Shown: positions 52,156 through 61,261, numbered from the stretch's first letter. The stretch is DNA of 64,000 nt from Caldimonas mangrovi (GCF_023721835.1 NZ_JAMKFE010000010.1:124001-188000); one strand, 5' to 3'. The notes: generated by a model from the sequence alone, not told the origin. Made by a program: numbers and translations.

Positions 52156-53093
52156 CGCCATCGCTGCTGCTGACCCCCAAGATGCGCGGCGTGATCGACC
52201 GGATCCACCGCGCGCACCGCCCGCCGTACCACTCGTTGCCGCCGACGGAGGCGCGCCTGGCCTACGAGGCCGCGGCCGAGATCCTTGACCTGCCGCGTGC
52301 GCCGCTGCCGCGTGTCGAGGACCTGACGCTGCCCGCCGACGACGGCACGCCGCTGCGTGCCCGGCTGTATGCCTCGTCGCACGGACGGCTGCCGGTGCTG
52401 CTGTACCTGCATGGCGGCGGCTTCACGATCGGCGGCATCGAGACGCACGACAGCCTGTGCCGCCAGTTCGCGCTGCGCAGCGGCGCGGCCGTGGTCTCGC
52501 TCGAATACCGGCTGGCGCCCGAGCACCGCTTTCCGACCGCGGTGGAGGACGCCTGGGCCGGGCTGCGCCGCTTGCACGAGCAGGCTGCGGCGCTGGGGCT
52601 CGACGGCACGCGGCTGGCGGTCGGCGGCGACAGCGCAGGCGGCACGCTGGCCGCGGTGTGTGCAATCCTGGCGCGCGACGCCGGCCTGCCGCTCGCACTG
52701 CAACTGCTCATCACGCCGGGCACGACGGCCTACCAGGACACCGGTTCGCACACCTTGTTCGCCAACGGCTTCATCCTGGAGCAGGCCGCGATCGACTGGT
52801 TCTTCGACCAGTACATCGAGCACCGCCATCGCAACGACTGGCGCTTCGCGCCATTGAACGCCGACGACGTCGAAGGTGTCGCGCCGGCATGGGTCTGCCT
52901 GGCCGAATGCGACCCGCTGGTCGACGAAGGTATCGCCTATGCCGACCGGCTGCGCATGGCCGGTGTCGCCGTTACCCTGGACCTGTACAAAGGCGTCACG
53001 CACGACTTCATCAAGATGGGCCGTGCGATCCCCGAGGCACTGCAGGCCCAGGCCGCCGGTGCCCAACTGCTCCAGGAGGTGCTGTTCCCATGA
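52152..53093 (+). CDS. Alpha/beta hydrolase, HSL (hormone-sensitive lipase) family
   Basis: A 313-residue cytoplasmic esterase of family IV: oxyanion motif HGGGF, nucleophile motif GDSAGG and Asp/His near DPLVDEG and VTHDF. The N-terminal cap helices are present. It hydrolyses short acyl esters. It is translationally coupled to the hydratase-like gene upstream and to the fusion gene downstream (both ATGA overlaps), so the three form one operon. Natural substrate unknown. Confidence 0.9.
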   Translation: MTPSLLLTPKMRGVIDRIHRAHRPPYHSLPPTEARLAYEAAAEILDLPRAPLPRVEDLTLPADDGTPLRARLYASSHGRLPVLLYLHGGGFTIGGIETHDSLCRQFALRSGAAVVSLEYRLAPEHRFPTAVEDAWAGLRRLHEQAAALGLDGTRLAVGGDSAGGTLAAVCAILARDAGLPLALQLLITPGTTAYQDTGSHTLFANGFILEQAAIDWFFDQYIEHRHRNDWRFAPLNADDVEGVAPAWVCLAECDPLVDEGIAYADRLRMAGVAVTLDLYKGVTHDFIKMGRAIPEALQAQAAGAQLLQEVLFP

Positions 53094-53947
53094 AACGCAG
53101 TGATTTCCGCTTCCTTCATCGGCTGCGCGTACGCTGGGCCGAGGTCGACGCACAGAAAATCGTCTTCAACGGCCACTATCTGATGTACTTCGACACCGCG
53201 ATCTCGGACTACTGGCGAGCGCTCGGGCTGCCGTACCCCGAAGCGCTCGAAGCCTACGGCGGAGACCTGTACGTGAAGAAGGCGGGCGTCGAATACCACG
53301 CGTCCGCCCGCTACGACGACGTGCTTGACGTCGGCATCCGCTCGACGCGCATCGGCAACTCGTCGATGGTGTTCGCGCTGGCGATCTTCCGGCACGACGA
53401 GTTGCTGATCACGGGCGAGCTGGTATACGTCTATGCCGACCCGAAGACGCAGACCTCCATGGCCGTGCCGCAGGAACTGCGCGACGTGATCGCTGCCTAC
53501 GAGGCCGGCAAGAGCATGGTCGACGTACGCGTCGGCAGCTGGGACGAACTCGGGCGCGATGCGCAGCTGATCCGCACCGAGGTGTTCGTGCAGGAGCAGC
53601 GCATTCCGGCCGAGATGGAGTGGGACGAGGCCGACCGCGCCTGCGTGCATGCGGTCGCGTACAACCGCTTCGGCATGCCGCTGGCGACCGGCCGCCTGCT
53701 GGAGCACGTGCCGGGCGTTGCGAAGATCGGCCGCATGGCCGCCCGTCGCACGATGCGCGGCGGTGGGGTGGGGCGGGCGGTGCTGGATGCGCTGATGCGG
53801 GCCGCGCGCGAGCGGGGCTACCGCGAGGCGCTGCTGCATGCGCAGACTTCGGCGGCGGCTTTCTACAGCCGGGCGGGGTTCGTCGAGCGCGGGCCGGAAT
53901 TCGAGGAGGCCGGTATCCCGCACGTGGAGATGGTCAAGACCCTCTGA
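53090..53947 (+). CDS. YbgC-type thioesterase fused to GNAT acetyltransferase
   Basis: A 285-residue two-domain protein. Residues about 8-140 are a hotdog thioesterase of the 4HBT/YbgC class (RVRWAEVDAQKIVFNGHYL, catalytic Asp20); residues about 145-285 are a GNAT fold (QLIRTEVFVQEQRIP start, RGGGVGRAVLDALM acyl-CoA loop, HAQTSAAAFYSRAGF end). Both active regions appear intact. ATG 53090 is preceded by CAGGAGG and overlaps the hydrolase stop. The combination may couple removal of an acyl group from CoA with transfer from an acyl-CoA, but partners and substrate are unknown. Confidence 0.88.
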   Translation: MKRSDFRFLHRLRVRWAEVDAQKIVFNGHYLMYFDTAISDYWRALGLPYPEALEAYGGDLYVKKAGVEYHASARYDDVLDVGIRSTRIGNSSMVFALAIFRHDELLITGELVYVYADPKTQTSMAVPQELRDVIAAYEAGKSMVDVRVGSWDELGRDAQLIRTEVFVQEQRIPAEMEWDEADRACVHAVAYNRFGMPLATGRLLEHVPGVAKIGRMAARRTMRGGGVGRAVLDALMRAARERGYREALLHAQTSAAAFYSRAGFVERGPEFEEAGIPHVEMVKTL

Positions 53948-53958
53948 CGGCGCGTCAG
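53944..53958. terminator. Small convergent hairpin CTGACG-N3-CGTCAG
   Basis: A 6-bp stem with 3-nt loop that contains both stop codons of the convergent fusion gene and NRDE gene. It may act as a weak bidirectional terminator; no T-run is present. Confidence 0.3.
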
Positions 53959-54869
53959 GCGGTGCGGCGTGCGCGTGCCGTCTTCAGCGGCCCGGCCGCC
54001 GGGCCGGAACTCATCGTGGCGGCCGGCAGCGGCATCGGTGTGGTCGCGCTTTCCTTCTGTTGCGGGGGCCAGTGCTTCAAGGTCGAACGGCGCAGCAGTG
54101 CGACGCCCGGGCCGCGGGTGTTGCTGAAGGTGCGCTCGATCACGTGCGTGACCGTGCGTCGGCGCAGCCGCTCGGTGATGACGACGGTCGAACAGCGCGT
54201 GCCGTAGCGGCCGTCCGGTGTGCGTATGAACGCCGGCGCCAGCCAGCGTTCCCACTCGATCGGCACGCCGGTGCGCGGCAGGAATTCGTCGGCGATCTCG
54301 GTGCGGTCGCCCAGCGCAAGGAAAAGCTGCTCGGCCAGGGCATCGGCCGACTCGGCCTCTTTCACTGCGCCGCGCACCTGTTGCTTCAGGCGCTCGACCT
54401 TGGGCCATGGCGTGTCGAGCAGCGCGTTCGACAGGCCATAGACGCCGCGCTCGAGCCGTTGCGGAAAGCGCGCACGGTTCGAGCCCCAGAAACACTCGCC
54501 CTGGGCCAGGTCGGCCGCGATCAGATTGAAACCGTTGTGGCCGCTCAAGCCCACCTGCATCCAGAAGCGGTCCATCGGCAGGTCGCCACGCAGCCACAGC
54601 GGCACGATCTCGCCGCGCGACGGTGCCCCGGGGTCGACGTCGGCCGGGTTGCGGATATTCGTCAGCAGGCCCAGGCGGCCTTCGTTGGTGAGGCCCAGCC
54701 AGGTGCCGCCGGCTTTCAGGTCGCGCCCGCCGAGGATCTCCGGGCCGCCGTGGTCCGGTGTCCACCAGCCGAGCCGGTTCGCCGGGCGGTCGAAGTATTC
54801 GTCGCGGTTGGCCGCGATGACGAGCGGAAAGCGCCGGCTGGCGTCGATCGCGACGGCGGCTAGACACAT
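53955..54869 (-). CDS. NRDE family protein (TANGO2-like)
   Basis: A 304-residue protein starting MCLAAVAIDASRRFPLVIAANRDEYFDRP, with the NRDE hallmark at residues about 20-23 (quoted span is split by the Cys2 nucleophile-type N-terminus; family members are Ntn-hydrolase-like). The TANGO2/NRDE family has been linked to haem trafficking in eukaryotes and bacteria. It overlaps the DUF4936 gene by 10 bp upstream. The C-terminus is a long, Pro/Ala-rich tail absent in most homologues. Confidence 0.85.
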   Translation of the reverse strand: MCLAAVAIDASRRFPLVIAANRDEYFDRPANRLGWWTPDHGGPEILGGRDLKAGGTWLGLTNEGRLGLLTNIRNPADVDPGAPSRGEIVPLWLRGDLPMDRFWMQVGLSGHNGFNLIAADLAQGECFWGSNRARFPQRLERGVYGLSNALLDTPWPKVERLKQQVRGAVKEAESADALAEQLFLALGDRTEIADEFLPRTGVPIEWERWLAPAFIRTPDGRYGTRCSTVVITERLRRRTVTHVIERTFSNTRGPGVALLRRSTLKHWPPQQKESATTPMPLPAATMSSGPAAGPLKTARARRTA

Positions 54870-55162
54870 GGCACGAACACCTCGACGTGGCGCGGCCCCT
54901 GCAGCCGGGGGCTCAACGCGAGTGCTGCCGCGGCGATGTCGGTCTCGATCGCCTCGTTCACGCCCTCGGGGTGGGTGTAGGTCTCCATCCAGGTCTGCAT
55001 GCCGTCTTTCTCTTGCGGGCGGCGCCACAGTGCGGCCTGCAAGCCGGCGTGACGCTCGCGCAGCGTGTCCTGCATCGCCTCGACCACGGCCCGCGCAGCG
55101 GCTGCGTCGGCCGAGGCGATCCGATAGTAGATGAAAAGGCTGCGCAAGCGGGCGACCCCCAC
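54860..55162 (-). CDS. DUF4936 family protein
   Basis: A protein of 100 residues (GTG 55162) or 95 (TTG 55147), the second of which gives the family start MRSLFIYYRI. DUF4936 has YYR near the start and a conserved TWMETY stretch, both present. It is a small alpha/beta protein of unknown function found next to NRDE and YgfZ genes in betaproteobacteria, as here. Its 3' end overlaps the NRDE start. Confidence 0.8.
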   Translation of the reverse strand: MGVARLRSLFIYYRIASADAAAARAVVEAMQDTLRERHAGLQAALWRRPQEKDGMQTWMETYTHPEGVNEAIETDIAAAALALSPRLQGPRHVEVFVPCV

Positions 55163-55216
55163 GTGAACTAATGGGGCCGCAGGCCCGGGCGCGGGGTGAC
55201 GGATTTCACGCCGGAT

Positions 55217-56179
55217 TCAGGTTTCCGTCGGCAATGCATACGGCAACGCCCGCAGCGTGAGCGCTGCACCGTCAGCCGACCCGAGGTACAAGCTGCCGCC
55301 CTCGGTGGCGGCGATCTTCAGTTCGGCGAACACGCTCCAGTCGCCGCCCGGGGCCGGTGCAGCGTCGACCACCATGCCGCAGGGCTGGCCCGGATCGGCG
55401 CTGTGGAACAGCTCCTGCCCGGCGGCCGCTTCGACCGGCGAGTGCAGCAGAAAGCCGCGCCGTTTCAACGTGCCGCGGTATTGGCTGCGGGCGACGACCT
55501 CCTGGCCGGGGTAGCAGCCTTTCTTGAAGCTGACGCCGCCGACGGCTTCGAAGTTGACCATCTGCGGGACGAACTGATCCGCCGTGGCGGCGCTGATCAC
55601 CGGCACCGCGCTTTCGACCTCGAGCCAGCGCCAGGCGGAAAGGTCGAGAGTGGGCAGCGCGAACGTCGGCAGCGTCGCCTGCTGGGCGTCGGCGGCCACG
55701 AGCCAGAGGTAGCGCGGCAGCCCGGCGGCGTCCGGCAGGCGCACCACGCTGCCGCCGTGCGCGCGGCTTCTGGCCCAGGGCCGCTGCGGGGCTGCGTCGC
55801 CGAGCCAATCGGTCGCGGCCGGCCCCACGAGGCCGAACAGCTGTACGCCGGCGGTGGCGTCCGACAGCTTGGCCTTGGCACGCAACACGAACATCGACAG
55901 CCGTTTCAGCGAAGGCGCCAGCACCTCGGCGTGGCACAGCAGCAGCACGCGCTCGGGTGTGTCCTTCCAGCCGATGAAGCCGGCCAGCAACCGGCCCTTC
56001 GGCGAGCAGTAGCCGGCAAGCCTCGCATCGGCATCGCCGAGCAGCGAGAAGTCCTGCGTCAGTTGGCTGTGCAGGAAGCTGGACGCGTCGGTGCCGTCGA
56101 CGGCGATGACACCCCAGTGGGCCAGGGGCACTGCGCCTTGCGGCGCAGCGGGAGCGGGCAGCGAGCTATCGGTGGTCAT
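55217..56179 (-). CDS. ygfZ: tRNA-modifying / Fe-S cluster protein YgfZ
   Basis: A 320-residue folate-dependent YgfZ/GcvT-fold protein. The motif KKGCYPGQEVVARSQYRG includes the K-G-C-Y-x-G-Q-E signature with the essential Cys (about residue 226). YgfZ supports repair or assembly of Fe-S enzymes such as MiaB. It is divergent from mltG, an arrangement common in Burkholderiales. ATG 56179 was taken as start. Confidence 0.93.
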   Translation of the reverse strand: MTTDSSLPAPAAPQGAVPLAHWGVIAVDGTDASSFLHSQLTQDFSLLGDADARLAGYCSPKGRLLAGFIGWKDTPERVLLLCHAEVLAPSLKRLSMFVLRAKAKLSDATAGVQLFGLVGPAATDWLGDAAPQRPWARSRAHGGSVVRLPDAAGLPRYLWLVAADAQQATLPTFALPTLDLSAWRWLEVESAVPVISAATADQFVPQMVNFEAVGGVSFKKGCYPGQEVVARSQYRGTLKRRGFLLHSPVEAAAGQELFHSADPGQPCGMVVDAAPAPGGDWSVFAELKIAATEGGSLYLGSADGAALTLRALPYALPTET

Positions 56180-56293
56180 GCCTCCATTATCATCAGCGGC
56201 CCATCCACCGGCGCTGCCGTGGTTTCACGGCGCGGCCGTGGCTGCTGCAACGCTCGGTTTCGCCCTCCAACGTTCCATAGATCGACAGCACCG

Positions 56294-57289
56294 ATGAAAC
56301 TGTTCCGGCGTCTGCTTGGCATCGTCGTCCTGCTGGCCGTCCTCGCGGCGGCCGCCGTCGCCTGGTGGGTGCACCAGCCGCTGCCGCTGGCGTCGGCGTC
56401 GGTGGAATTCTCGGTGGAACCCGGCATGACACCCCGCCAGATCGCCAACGGCTGGGCGGCTGCAGGGGTTCGGACCTCCGGCTTCGCGCTGTACGAATGG
56501 TTCCGCTGGTCGGGCCAGGCGCGGCGCATCCGCGCGGGCAACTACCAGATCGACGCAGGGACCACCCCACGCGAGTTGTTGCGCAAGATGGTGCTCGGCG
56601 ACGAGACGCTGTCGACCGTGCGCCTGATCGAAGGCTGGACCTTCCGTCAGGTGCGCGCCGAGCTCGCCCGCGCACCGGGCCTCAAGCCTGCGACCCAGAC
56701 CATGAGCGACGCCGAGATCATGGCGTCGATCGGCGCGCCGGGCCTGCACCCGGAAGGCCGCTTTTTCCCCGACACCTATGCCTACAGCCGCGGCAGCACC
56801 GATCTGGAGGTGCTGAAGCGTGCCCACCGGGCGATGGACAAGCGCCTGGCCGACGCCTGGGCGCAGCGCGCCGCGAGCGTGCCGCTGAAGACGCCCGAGG
56901 AGGCGCTGATCCTGGCGTCCATCGTCGAGAAGGAGACCGGCGTCGCGACCGACCGCGGCATGGTGTCGGGCGTGTTCAACAACCGCCTGCGCATCGGCAT
57001 GGCCTTGCAGACCGACCCCGCGGTGATCTACGGCGTGGGCGAGAGCTTCGACGGCAATTTGCGCAAGCACCATCTGCAGACCGACACCCCGTACAACACC
57101 TACACCCGCCCGGGGCTGCCGCCCACGCCGATCTCGATGCCCGGCAAGGCTTCGCTGCTGGCGGCGGTGAGACCCGACACGACCAAGGCGCTGTACTTCG
57201 TCTCGCGCGGCGACGGCAGCAGCGTGTTCAGCGAGACCCTGGCCGAGCACAATCGCGCGGTAGACAAATACCAGCGGCGGCGGCGCTGA
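56294..57289 (+). CDS. mltG: Endolytic transglycosylase MltG
   Basis: A 331-residue protein with an N-terminal membrane helix (about 7-27), a LysM-like region and the YceG catalytic domain. LHPEGRFFPDTYAYSRG is the hallmark, and the catalytic Glu is Glu212 in ASIVEKETG. MltG cleaves nascent peptidoglycan and helps end glycan strand growth. ATG 56294 is used. It starts the conserved mltG-tmk-holB-pilZ-tatD run. Confidence 0.95.
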   Translation: MKLFRRLLGIVVLLAVLAAAAVAWWVHQPLPLASASVEFSVEPGMTPRQIANGWAAAGVRTSGFALYEWFRWSGQARRIRAGNYQIDAGTTPRELLRKMVLGDETLSTVRLIEGWTFRQVRAELARAPGLKPATQTMSDAEIMASIGAPGLHPEGRFFPDTYAYSRGSTDLEVLKRAHRAMDKRLADAWAQRAASVPLKTPEEALILASIVEKETGVATDRGMVSGVFNNRLRIGMALQTDPAVIYGVGESFDGNLRKHHLQTDTPYNTYTRPGLPPTPISMPGKASLLAAVRPDTTKALYFVSRGDGSSVFSETLAEHNRAVDKYQRRRR

Positions 57290-57301
57290 GGCGACACATC
57301 C

Positions 57302-57913
57302 ATGAGCGGGCTTTTCATCAGCTTCGAAGGCATCGACGGCGCCGGCAAGTCGACGCACGTCCAGGCGGTGGCAGACCGCCTGCGAGCGGCAGGCCGGGAC
57401 GTCGTGCTGACGCGCGAGCCAGGGGGGACCCCGCTGGCCGAGCGGTTGCGCGAGATGGTGCTGCATGAGCCGATGGACGCCCTGACCGAGTCGCTGCTGA
57501 TCTTTGCGGCGCGGCGCGACCACCTGCAGCAGGTGATCGAGCCTGCGCTGCGGCGCGGCGCGGTCGTGCTGTGCGACCGCTACACCGACGCCACGTTCGC
57601 CTACCAGGGCGCCGGGCGGGGTTTCGATCTTGCGGTGCTGGCACAGCTGGAGCAGTGGGTGCAGCAGGGGCGGCAGCCCGATCTGACGCTGTGGTTCGAC
57701 CTGGCCCCGGAGGTGGCGGCGCAACGGCTGGCGCGCGCGCGCGTGCCGGACCGGTTCGAGCAGCAGCCGGCCGAGTTCTTTCGTCGCGTCAACGAGGGCT
57801 ACCGGGCACGGGCACGGGCCGACGCGGCGCGGTTCGTGGCGATCGACGCCTCGGCCGAACGCGATGCGGTGTGGCGCGCCATCGAGTCGGCGCTGCAGGC
57901 GCGGGGGTTGTGA
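57302..57913 (+). CDS. tmk: Thymidylate kinase
   Basis: A 203-residue dTMP kinase with P-loop GIDGAGKST (10-18), the DR(Y/H) motif [19 protein letters not shown] and the lid region [11 protein letters not shown]. It makes dTDP for DNA synthesis. It follows mltG by 12 nt and precedes holB by 4 nt, as usual in proteobacteria. Confidence 0.97.
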   Translation: MSGLFISFEGIDGAGKSTHVQAVADRLRAAGRDVVLTREPGGTPLAERLREMVLHEPMDALTESLLIFAARRDHLQQVIEPALRRGAVVLCDRYTDATFAYQGAGRGFDLAVLAQLEQWVQQGRQPDLTLWFDLAPEVAAQRLARARVPDRFEQQPAEFFRRVNEGYRARARADAARFVAIDASAERDAVWRAIESALQARGL

Positions 57914-57917
57914 ACCG

Positions 57918-58922
57918 ATGAGCTTCTCGCTGCCTTACCCTTGGCTCGAAGCCACGCTGCGCGGATTGCTCGCGACCCACCGCGGTCATGCCGTGCTGCT
58001 GGCCGGCCCGCAAGGCGTCGGCCAATTCGAACTGGCGCTCGCGCTGGCCCAGGCCTGGCTGTGCGAAAGCGATGCGCCGGCCCCACCCTGCGGCGTCTGC
58101 ACCAGCTGCGGGCTGGTGCGGTCTCACACCCACCCCGACCTGGTCGTGCTGCTGCCTGAGGCACTGCAGGAAGAGTTGGGCTGGGGCTCGGCGGAAGCCG
58201 AATCCGAGGCCAAGGCGAGCAAGGCCAAGCCCAGCCGGGAGATCAAGGTCGACGCCTTGCGTCGCGTGGTCGAGTTCGCGCAGCAGACCAGCTCGCGCGG
58301 TGTCGCAAAGGTGGTGCTGGTGCACCCGGCCGAGCGCATGAACGCGATCTCGGCGAACACGCTGCTGAAGACGCTGGAAGAGCCCCCGGGCCAGGCGCGC
58401 TTCGTGTTGAGCACCGAGGCGATCGACGCGCTGCTGCCGACCATCCGCAGCCGCTGCCAGCACCTGCGGCTGTCGCCGCCCGAGGCCGGCACCGCGTTGC
58501 AGTGGCTGCAGGCGCAGGGCATGCCGAACGCCGACGTGCTGCTCGCCGCGGCCGGCGGCCAGCCGGTGACGGCGCTGCAGCTGAAGCAGCAAGGGCTGGA
58601 CGCGGCTGCCTGGCTGCAACTGCCAGAGCGGCTGGTCAAGGGCGAGGTCGCGGCGCTCGCCGGCTGGCCGGTGCCGCGGGCGGTGGACGCGCTGCAAAAG
58701 GTGTGTCACGACGCGATGTGCGTGGCCGGCGGCGCGCCGCCGCGCTACTTCTCGAGCGAAGGTTTCCGCAGCATGCGCGCCAGCATCGACGACCTGGCCG
58801 CCTGGTCGCGCGAGCTGCGCCGTGTCGCACGTCACGAAGAGCACCCCTGGAACGCCGGACTGTTGCTGGAGTCGCTTGTGAGCCAGGCTCGCCGCGCCTT
58901 ACACTCGGCCACATATGAGTGA
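57918..58922 (+). CDS. holB: DNA polymerase III subunit delta'
   Basis: A protein of 334 residues of the clamp loader. The P-loop position reads GPQGVGQFELA, with Lys replaced by Gln as expected of the non-ATP-binding delta'. The zinc module has C-x2-C-x2-C (CGVCTSCGL) plus a Cys in AWLC. The SRC-like motif in SRCQHLRL is present. It lies between tmk and pilZ and overlaps the pilZ start by 8 bp. ATG 57918 is used. Confidence 0.94.
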   Translation: MSFSLPYPWLEATLRGLLATHRGHAVLLAGPQGVGQFELALALAQAWLCESDAPAPPCGVCTSCGLVRSHTHPDLVVLLPEALQEELGWGSAEAESEAKASKAKPSREIKVDALRRVVEFAQQTSSRGVAKVVLVHPAERMNAISANTLLKTLEEPPGQARFVLSTEAIDALLPTIRSRCQHLRLSPPEAGTALQWLQAQGMPNADVLLAAAGGQPVTALQLKQQGLDAAAWLQLPERLVKGEVAALAGWPVPRAVDALQKVCHDAMCVAGGAPPRYFSSEGFRSMRASIDDLAAWSRELRRVARHEEHPWNAGLLLESLVSQARRALHSATYE

Positions 58923-59310
58923 GCCCACGACCCGCCCGCCGGCGCCCGCCGCACCGGCCGGTGGCACGCCTGCGCGGCCCAGCGTCATCCAGCTGGTGTT
59001 CCGCGAAAAGGGCGCCCTGTACGCCGCCTACATTTCCGCCTTCGCCGACGGCGGCCTGTTCGTGCCGACGACACGCGAGTACCGGCTGGGCGAAGACATC
59101 TACCTGCTGCTGTCGCTGCCGGAAGATCCGCAGCGCTACCCGGTCGCCGGCAAGGTGGCCTGGATCACCCCGGCCAACGCCTCGGGCGGGCGCACGCAGG
59201 GTGTCGGAGTGCGCTTCCCGAGCGACGAGAAGTCGCGTCTGCTGAAGGTCAAGATCGAGGAGCTGCTCGGCACCGCGATCCAGTCGGCCAAACCCACGCA
59301 GACCATCTGA
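58915..59310 (+). CDS. pilZ: PilZ domain protein (type IV pilus assembly / c-di-GMP-related)
   Basis: A 131-residue protein with an Ala/Pro-rich N-terminus and one PilZ domain. The canonical RxxxR c-di-GMP motif is not present near the start of the domain; the second motif (D/NxSxxG) reads ASGGRTQG. This matches true PilZ (pilus) proteins, which lack c-di-GMP binding. It is in the conserved holB-pilZ-tatD order. Start overlaps the holB end. Confidence 0.88.
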   Translation: MSEPTTRPPAPAAPAGGTPARPSVIQLVFREKGALYAAYISAFADGGLFVPTTREYRLGEDIYLLLSLPEDPQRYPVAGKVAWITPANASGGRTQGVGVRFPSDEKSRLLKVKIEELLGTAIQSAKPTQTI

Positions 59311-59397
59311 CCACGGCTGCTGCGCGCATTTCCGCTCGCGTGTAGGCTGTCGGTCTTCCTTCCTCATTTCGATCGCCGCGTCGCGGCGGGACGCTGC

Positions 59398-60186
59398 ATG
59401 TTCGTCGACTCCCATTGCCACCTGAGCTTTCCTGAACTGACCGAGAACCTGGACGCCATTCGCGACGCGATGGCCGCTGCGCAAGTCGATCGCGCGCTGT
59501 GCATCTGCACCACGCTGGAGGAGTTCCCAGAGGTGCACGCGCTGGCAAGGCGCTATGACAACTTCTGGGCCAGCGCCGGCGTGCACCCCGACAACGAGGG
59601 TGTGCAGGAACCGAGCGTCGAGCAACTGGTGGAACTGGCGCAGCGCGAAAAAGTGGTTGCGGTCGGCGAAACCGGGCTCGACTACTACCGCCTGAATGGC
59701 CGCAGCGTGGCGGACATGGAGTGGCAGCGCGAGCGCTTTCGCTGCCACATCCGCGCCGCCAGGCAGGTGGACAAGCCGCTCGTCATCCACACACGCAGCG
59801 CGTCGGATGACACGCTGGCGATCCTGCGCGAAGAAGGCGGCGACACGGCCGGCGGCGTGTTCCATTGCTTCACCGAGACCCAGGCGGTGGCCGACGCCGG
59901 GCTCGATCTCGGCTTCTATATTTCTTTTTCGGGCATCCTGACCTTTCGCAACGCTGAAGACCTGCGCCAGGTGGCCCGCCGTGTGCCTCTGGACCGCTGC
60001 CTGATCGAAACCGACAGCCCTTACCTGGCGCCGGTGCCGTACCGGGGCAAGACCAACAACCCGTCCTACGTGCCTTACGTGGCACGCCAGATCGCCGAGT
60101 TGAAGGGCGTGTCGGTGGAGGAGGTTGCCGAGGCCACCAGCCGGAACTTCGAGCGGTTGTTCAAGGTCGGCACAGCTCGAGGTTGA
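59398..60186 (+). CDS. TatD family metal-dependent hydrolase
   Basis: A 262-residue TIM-barrel hydrolase with the metal motif FVDSHCHLS (His6, His8), ETGLDYY (Glu), central His in IHTRSA and FHCFTE, and ETDSPYLAP (Asp). TatD family members are DNases or deacylases. It is the last gene of the mltG-tmk-holB-pilZ-tatD run. The substrate remains unspecified. Confidence 0.9.
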   Translation: MFVDSHCHLSFPELTENLDAIRDAMAAAQVDRALCICTTLEEFPEVHALARRYDNFWASAGVHPDNEGVQEPSVEQLVELAQREKVVAVGETGLDYYRLNGRSVADMEWQRERFRCHIRAARQVDKPLVIHTRSASDDTLAILREEGGDTAGGVFHCFTETQAVADAGLDLGFYISFSGILTFRNAEDLRQVARRVPLDRCLIETDSPYLAPVPYRGKTNNPSYVPYVARQIAELKGVSVEEVAEATSRNFERLFKVGTARG

Positions 60187-60243
60187 CTTGAGGTTTCTTG
60201 CCCAAGTGCTTGTCCGCAAAGAAAAACATCGACAAGGAAAATG

Positions 60244-60915
60244 ATGAGAAACTGGTTGAAGAAACTTGTTTATCTCGGTGTCCTGGCTGGAGTTTCTTCT
60301 GCTTCTGCAGGATCGTACGAAGATTTCTTCCGTGCCATCAAGCGAGACGACGGCGCGACCGTGCAGGAGTTGCTGCAGCGCGGCTTCGACCCGAACACCG
60401 TCGATCCGGAGGGGCGTGGCGGCCTGTTGATCGCATTGCAGGAGCCTTCGCTCAAGGCTGCCGACGCGCTGATGCAGCATCCGCAGGTCGACGTCAATCG
60501 CCTCAATGCCGTGGGCGAGTCGCCGCTGATGATGGCGGCACTGAAAGGACAACTCGACTGGTGCAAGCGCCTCATCGAGCGGGGCGCCGACATCAACAAG
60601 ACCGGGTGGACACCGCTGCACTATGCGGCGACCAGCGGCAACATGCCGATCATCGAGCTGCTGCTGGAACACCACGCCTTCATCGACGCCGAGTCGCCGA
60701 ATGGCACGACGCCGCTGATGATGGCTGCCCGCTATGGCAGCGAGGACTCGGCGCGCCAGCTGATGGCGGCGGGCGCCGACCCGACGATGCGCAACGAACG
60801 CGAGTTGAATGCGGCCGATTTCGCGCGCAGCGTCAACCGCGAGCAACTGGCCCAGGCGCTGGAAGGCTATGCGCGCGAATACGCCGCCCGCAATGGCAGC
60901 GCGGGAAAACGCTAG
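60244..60915 (+). CDS. Exported ankyrin-repeat protein
   Basis: A 223-residue protein with a signal peptide (MRNWLKKLVYLGVLAGVSSA) and about five ankyrin repeats (from about 30 to 200; GWTPLHYAATSGNMPIIELL and GTTPLMMAARYGSEDSARQL). ATG 60244 is 5 nt from AAGGA; ATG 60241 is 2 nt from it and less likely. The first 25 codons are much AT-richer than the rest, as if chosen for translation initiation. Its role is in protein contact in the periplasm; no partner is known. Confidence 0.82.
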   Translation: MRNWLKKLVYLGVLAGVSSASAGSYEDFFRAIKRDDGATVQELLQRGFDPNTVDPEGRGGLLIALQEPSLKAADALMQHPQVDVNRLNAVGESPLMMAALKGQLDWCKRLIERGADINKTGWTPLHYAATSGNMPIIELLLEHHAFIDAESPNGTTPLMMAARYGSEDSARQLMAAGADPTMRNERELNAADFARSVNREQLAQALEGYAREYAARNGSAGKR

Positions 60916-61015
60916 TGGGAGAAAATCCGACACCGCGATTGGTGCAGGCCTGACTGTTACCTGAAGATACGCGGTCCTAAAGTCGGCTGCATGGTCGTTC
61001 CCATGGAGATGACAC

Positions 61016-61261
61016 ATGCAAACTCCCGAACCCGCCGCGCCGGAACCTGTCGCCCCCGCAGTCGCGCCCAACCCGTTCGCGCTGATGATGGACCCGCGAT
61101 CGGTGCTGGACGTGGTCGAGCATTCGCAGAGGCTGGCCAGACTGAAGAGCCGCATCTATCGCCCGCTCGACAAGCCGGCGTCCGGCAAGGCCGAGGGTGC
61201 GACCACGGCGTTCGACCACGGCATCGAGATCGAGCCGGAGTTCGTCGAACTGCCTGAATGA
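61016..61261 (+). CDS. Small unknown protein (DUF-like, 81 aa)
   Basis: A protein of 81 residues with a Pro/Ala-rich N-terminus, a helix (DPRSVLDVVEHSQRLARLKSRI) and an acidic tail (EIEPEFVELPE). GGAG 8 nt before ATG 61016 supports it. Proteins of this type (with the PFALMMDP motif) appear short and conserved in Burkholderiales. No function is recognised. It lies between the ankyrin and HD-GYP genes. Confidence 0.65.
   Translation: MQTPEPAAPEPVAPAVAPNPFALMMDPRSVLDVVEHSQRLARLKSRIYRPLDKPASGKAEGATTAFDHGIEIEPEFVELPE

Noticed and set aside
58636-61155. Minus-strand open frame over holB 3' end, pilZ, tatD and the ankyrin gene
   Set aside because: All four plus-strand genes are clear; the reverse frame has no known motif.
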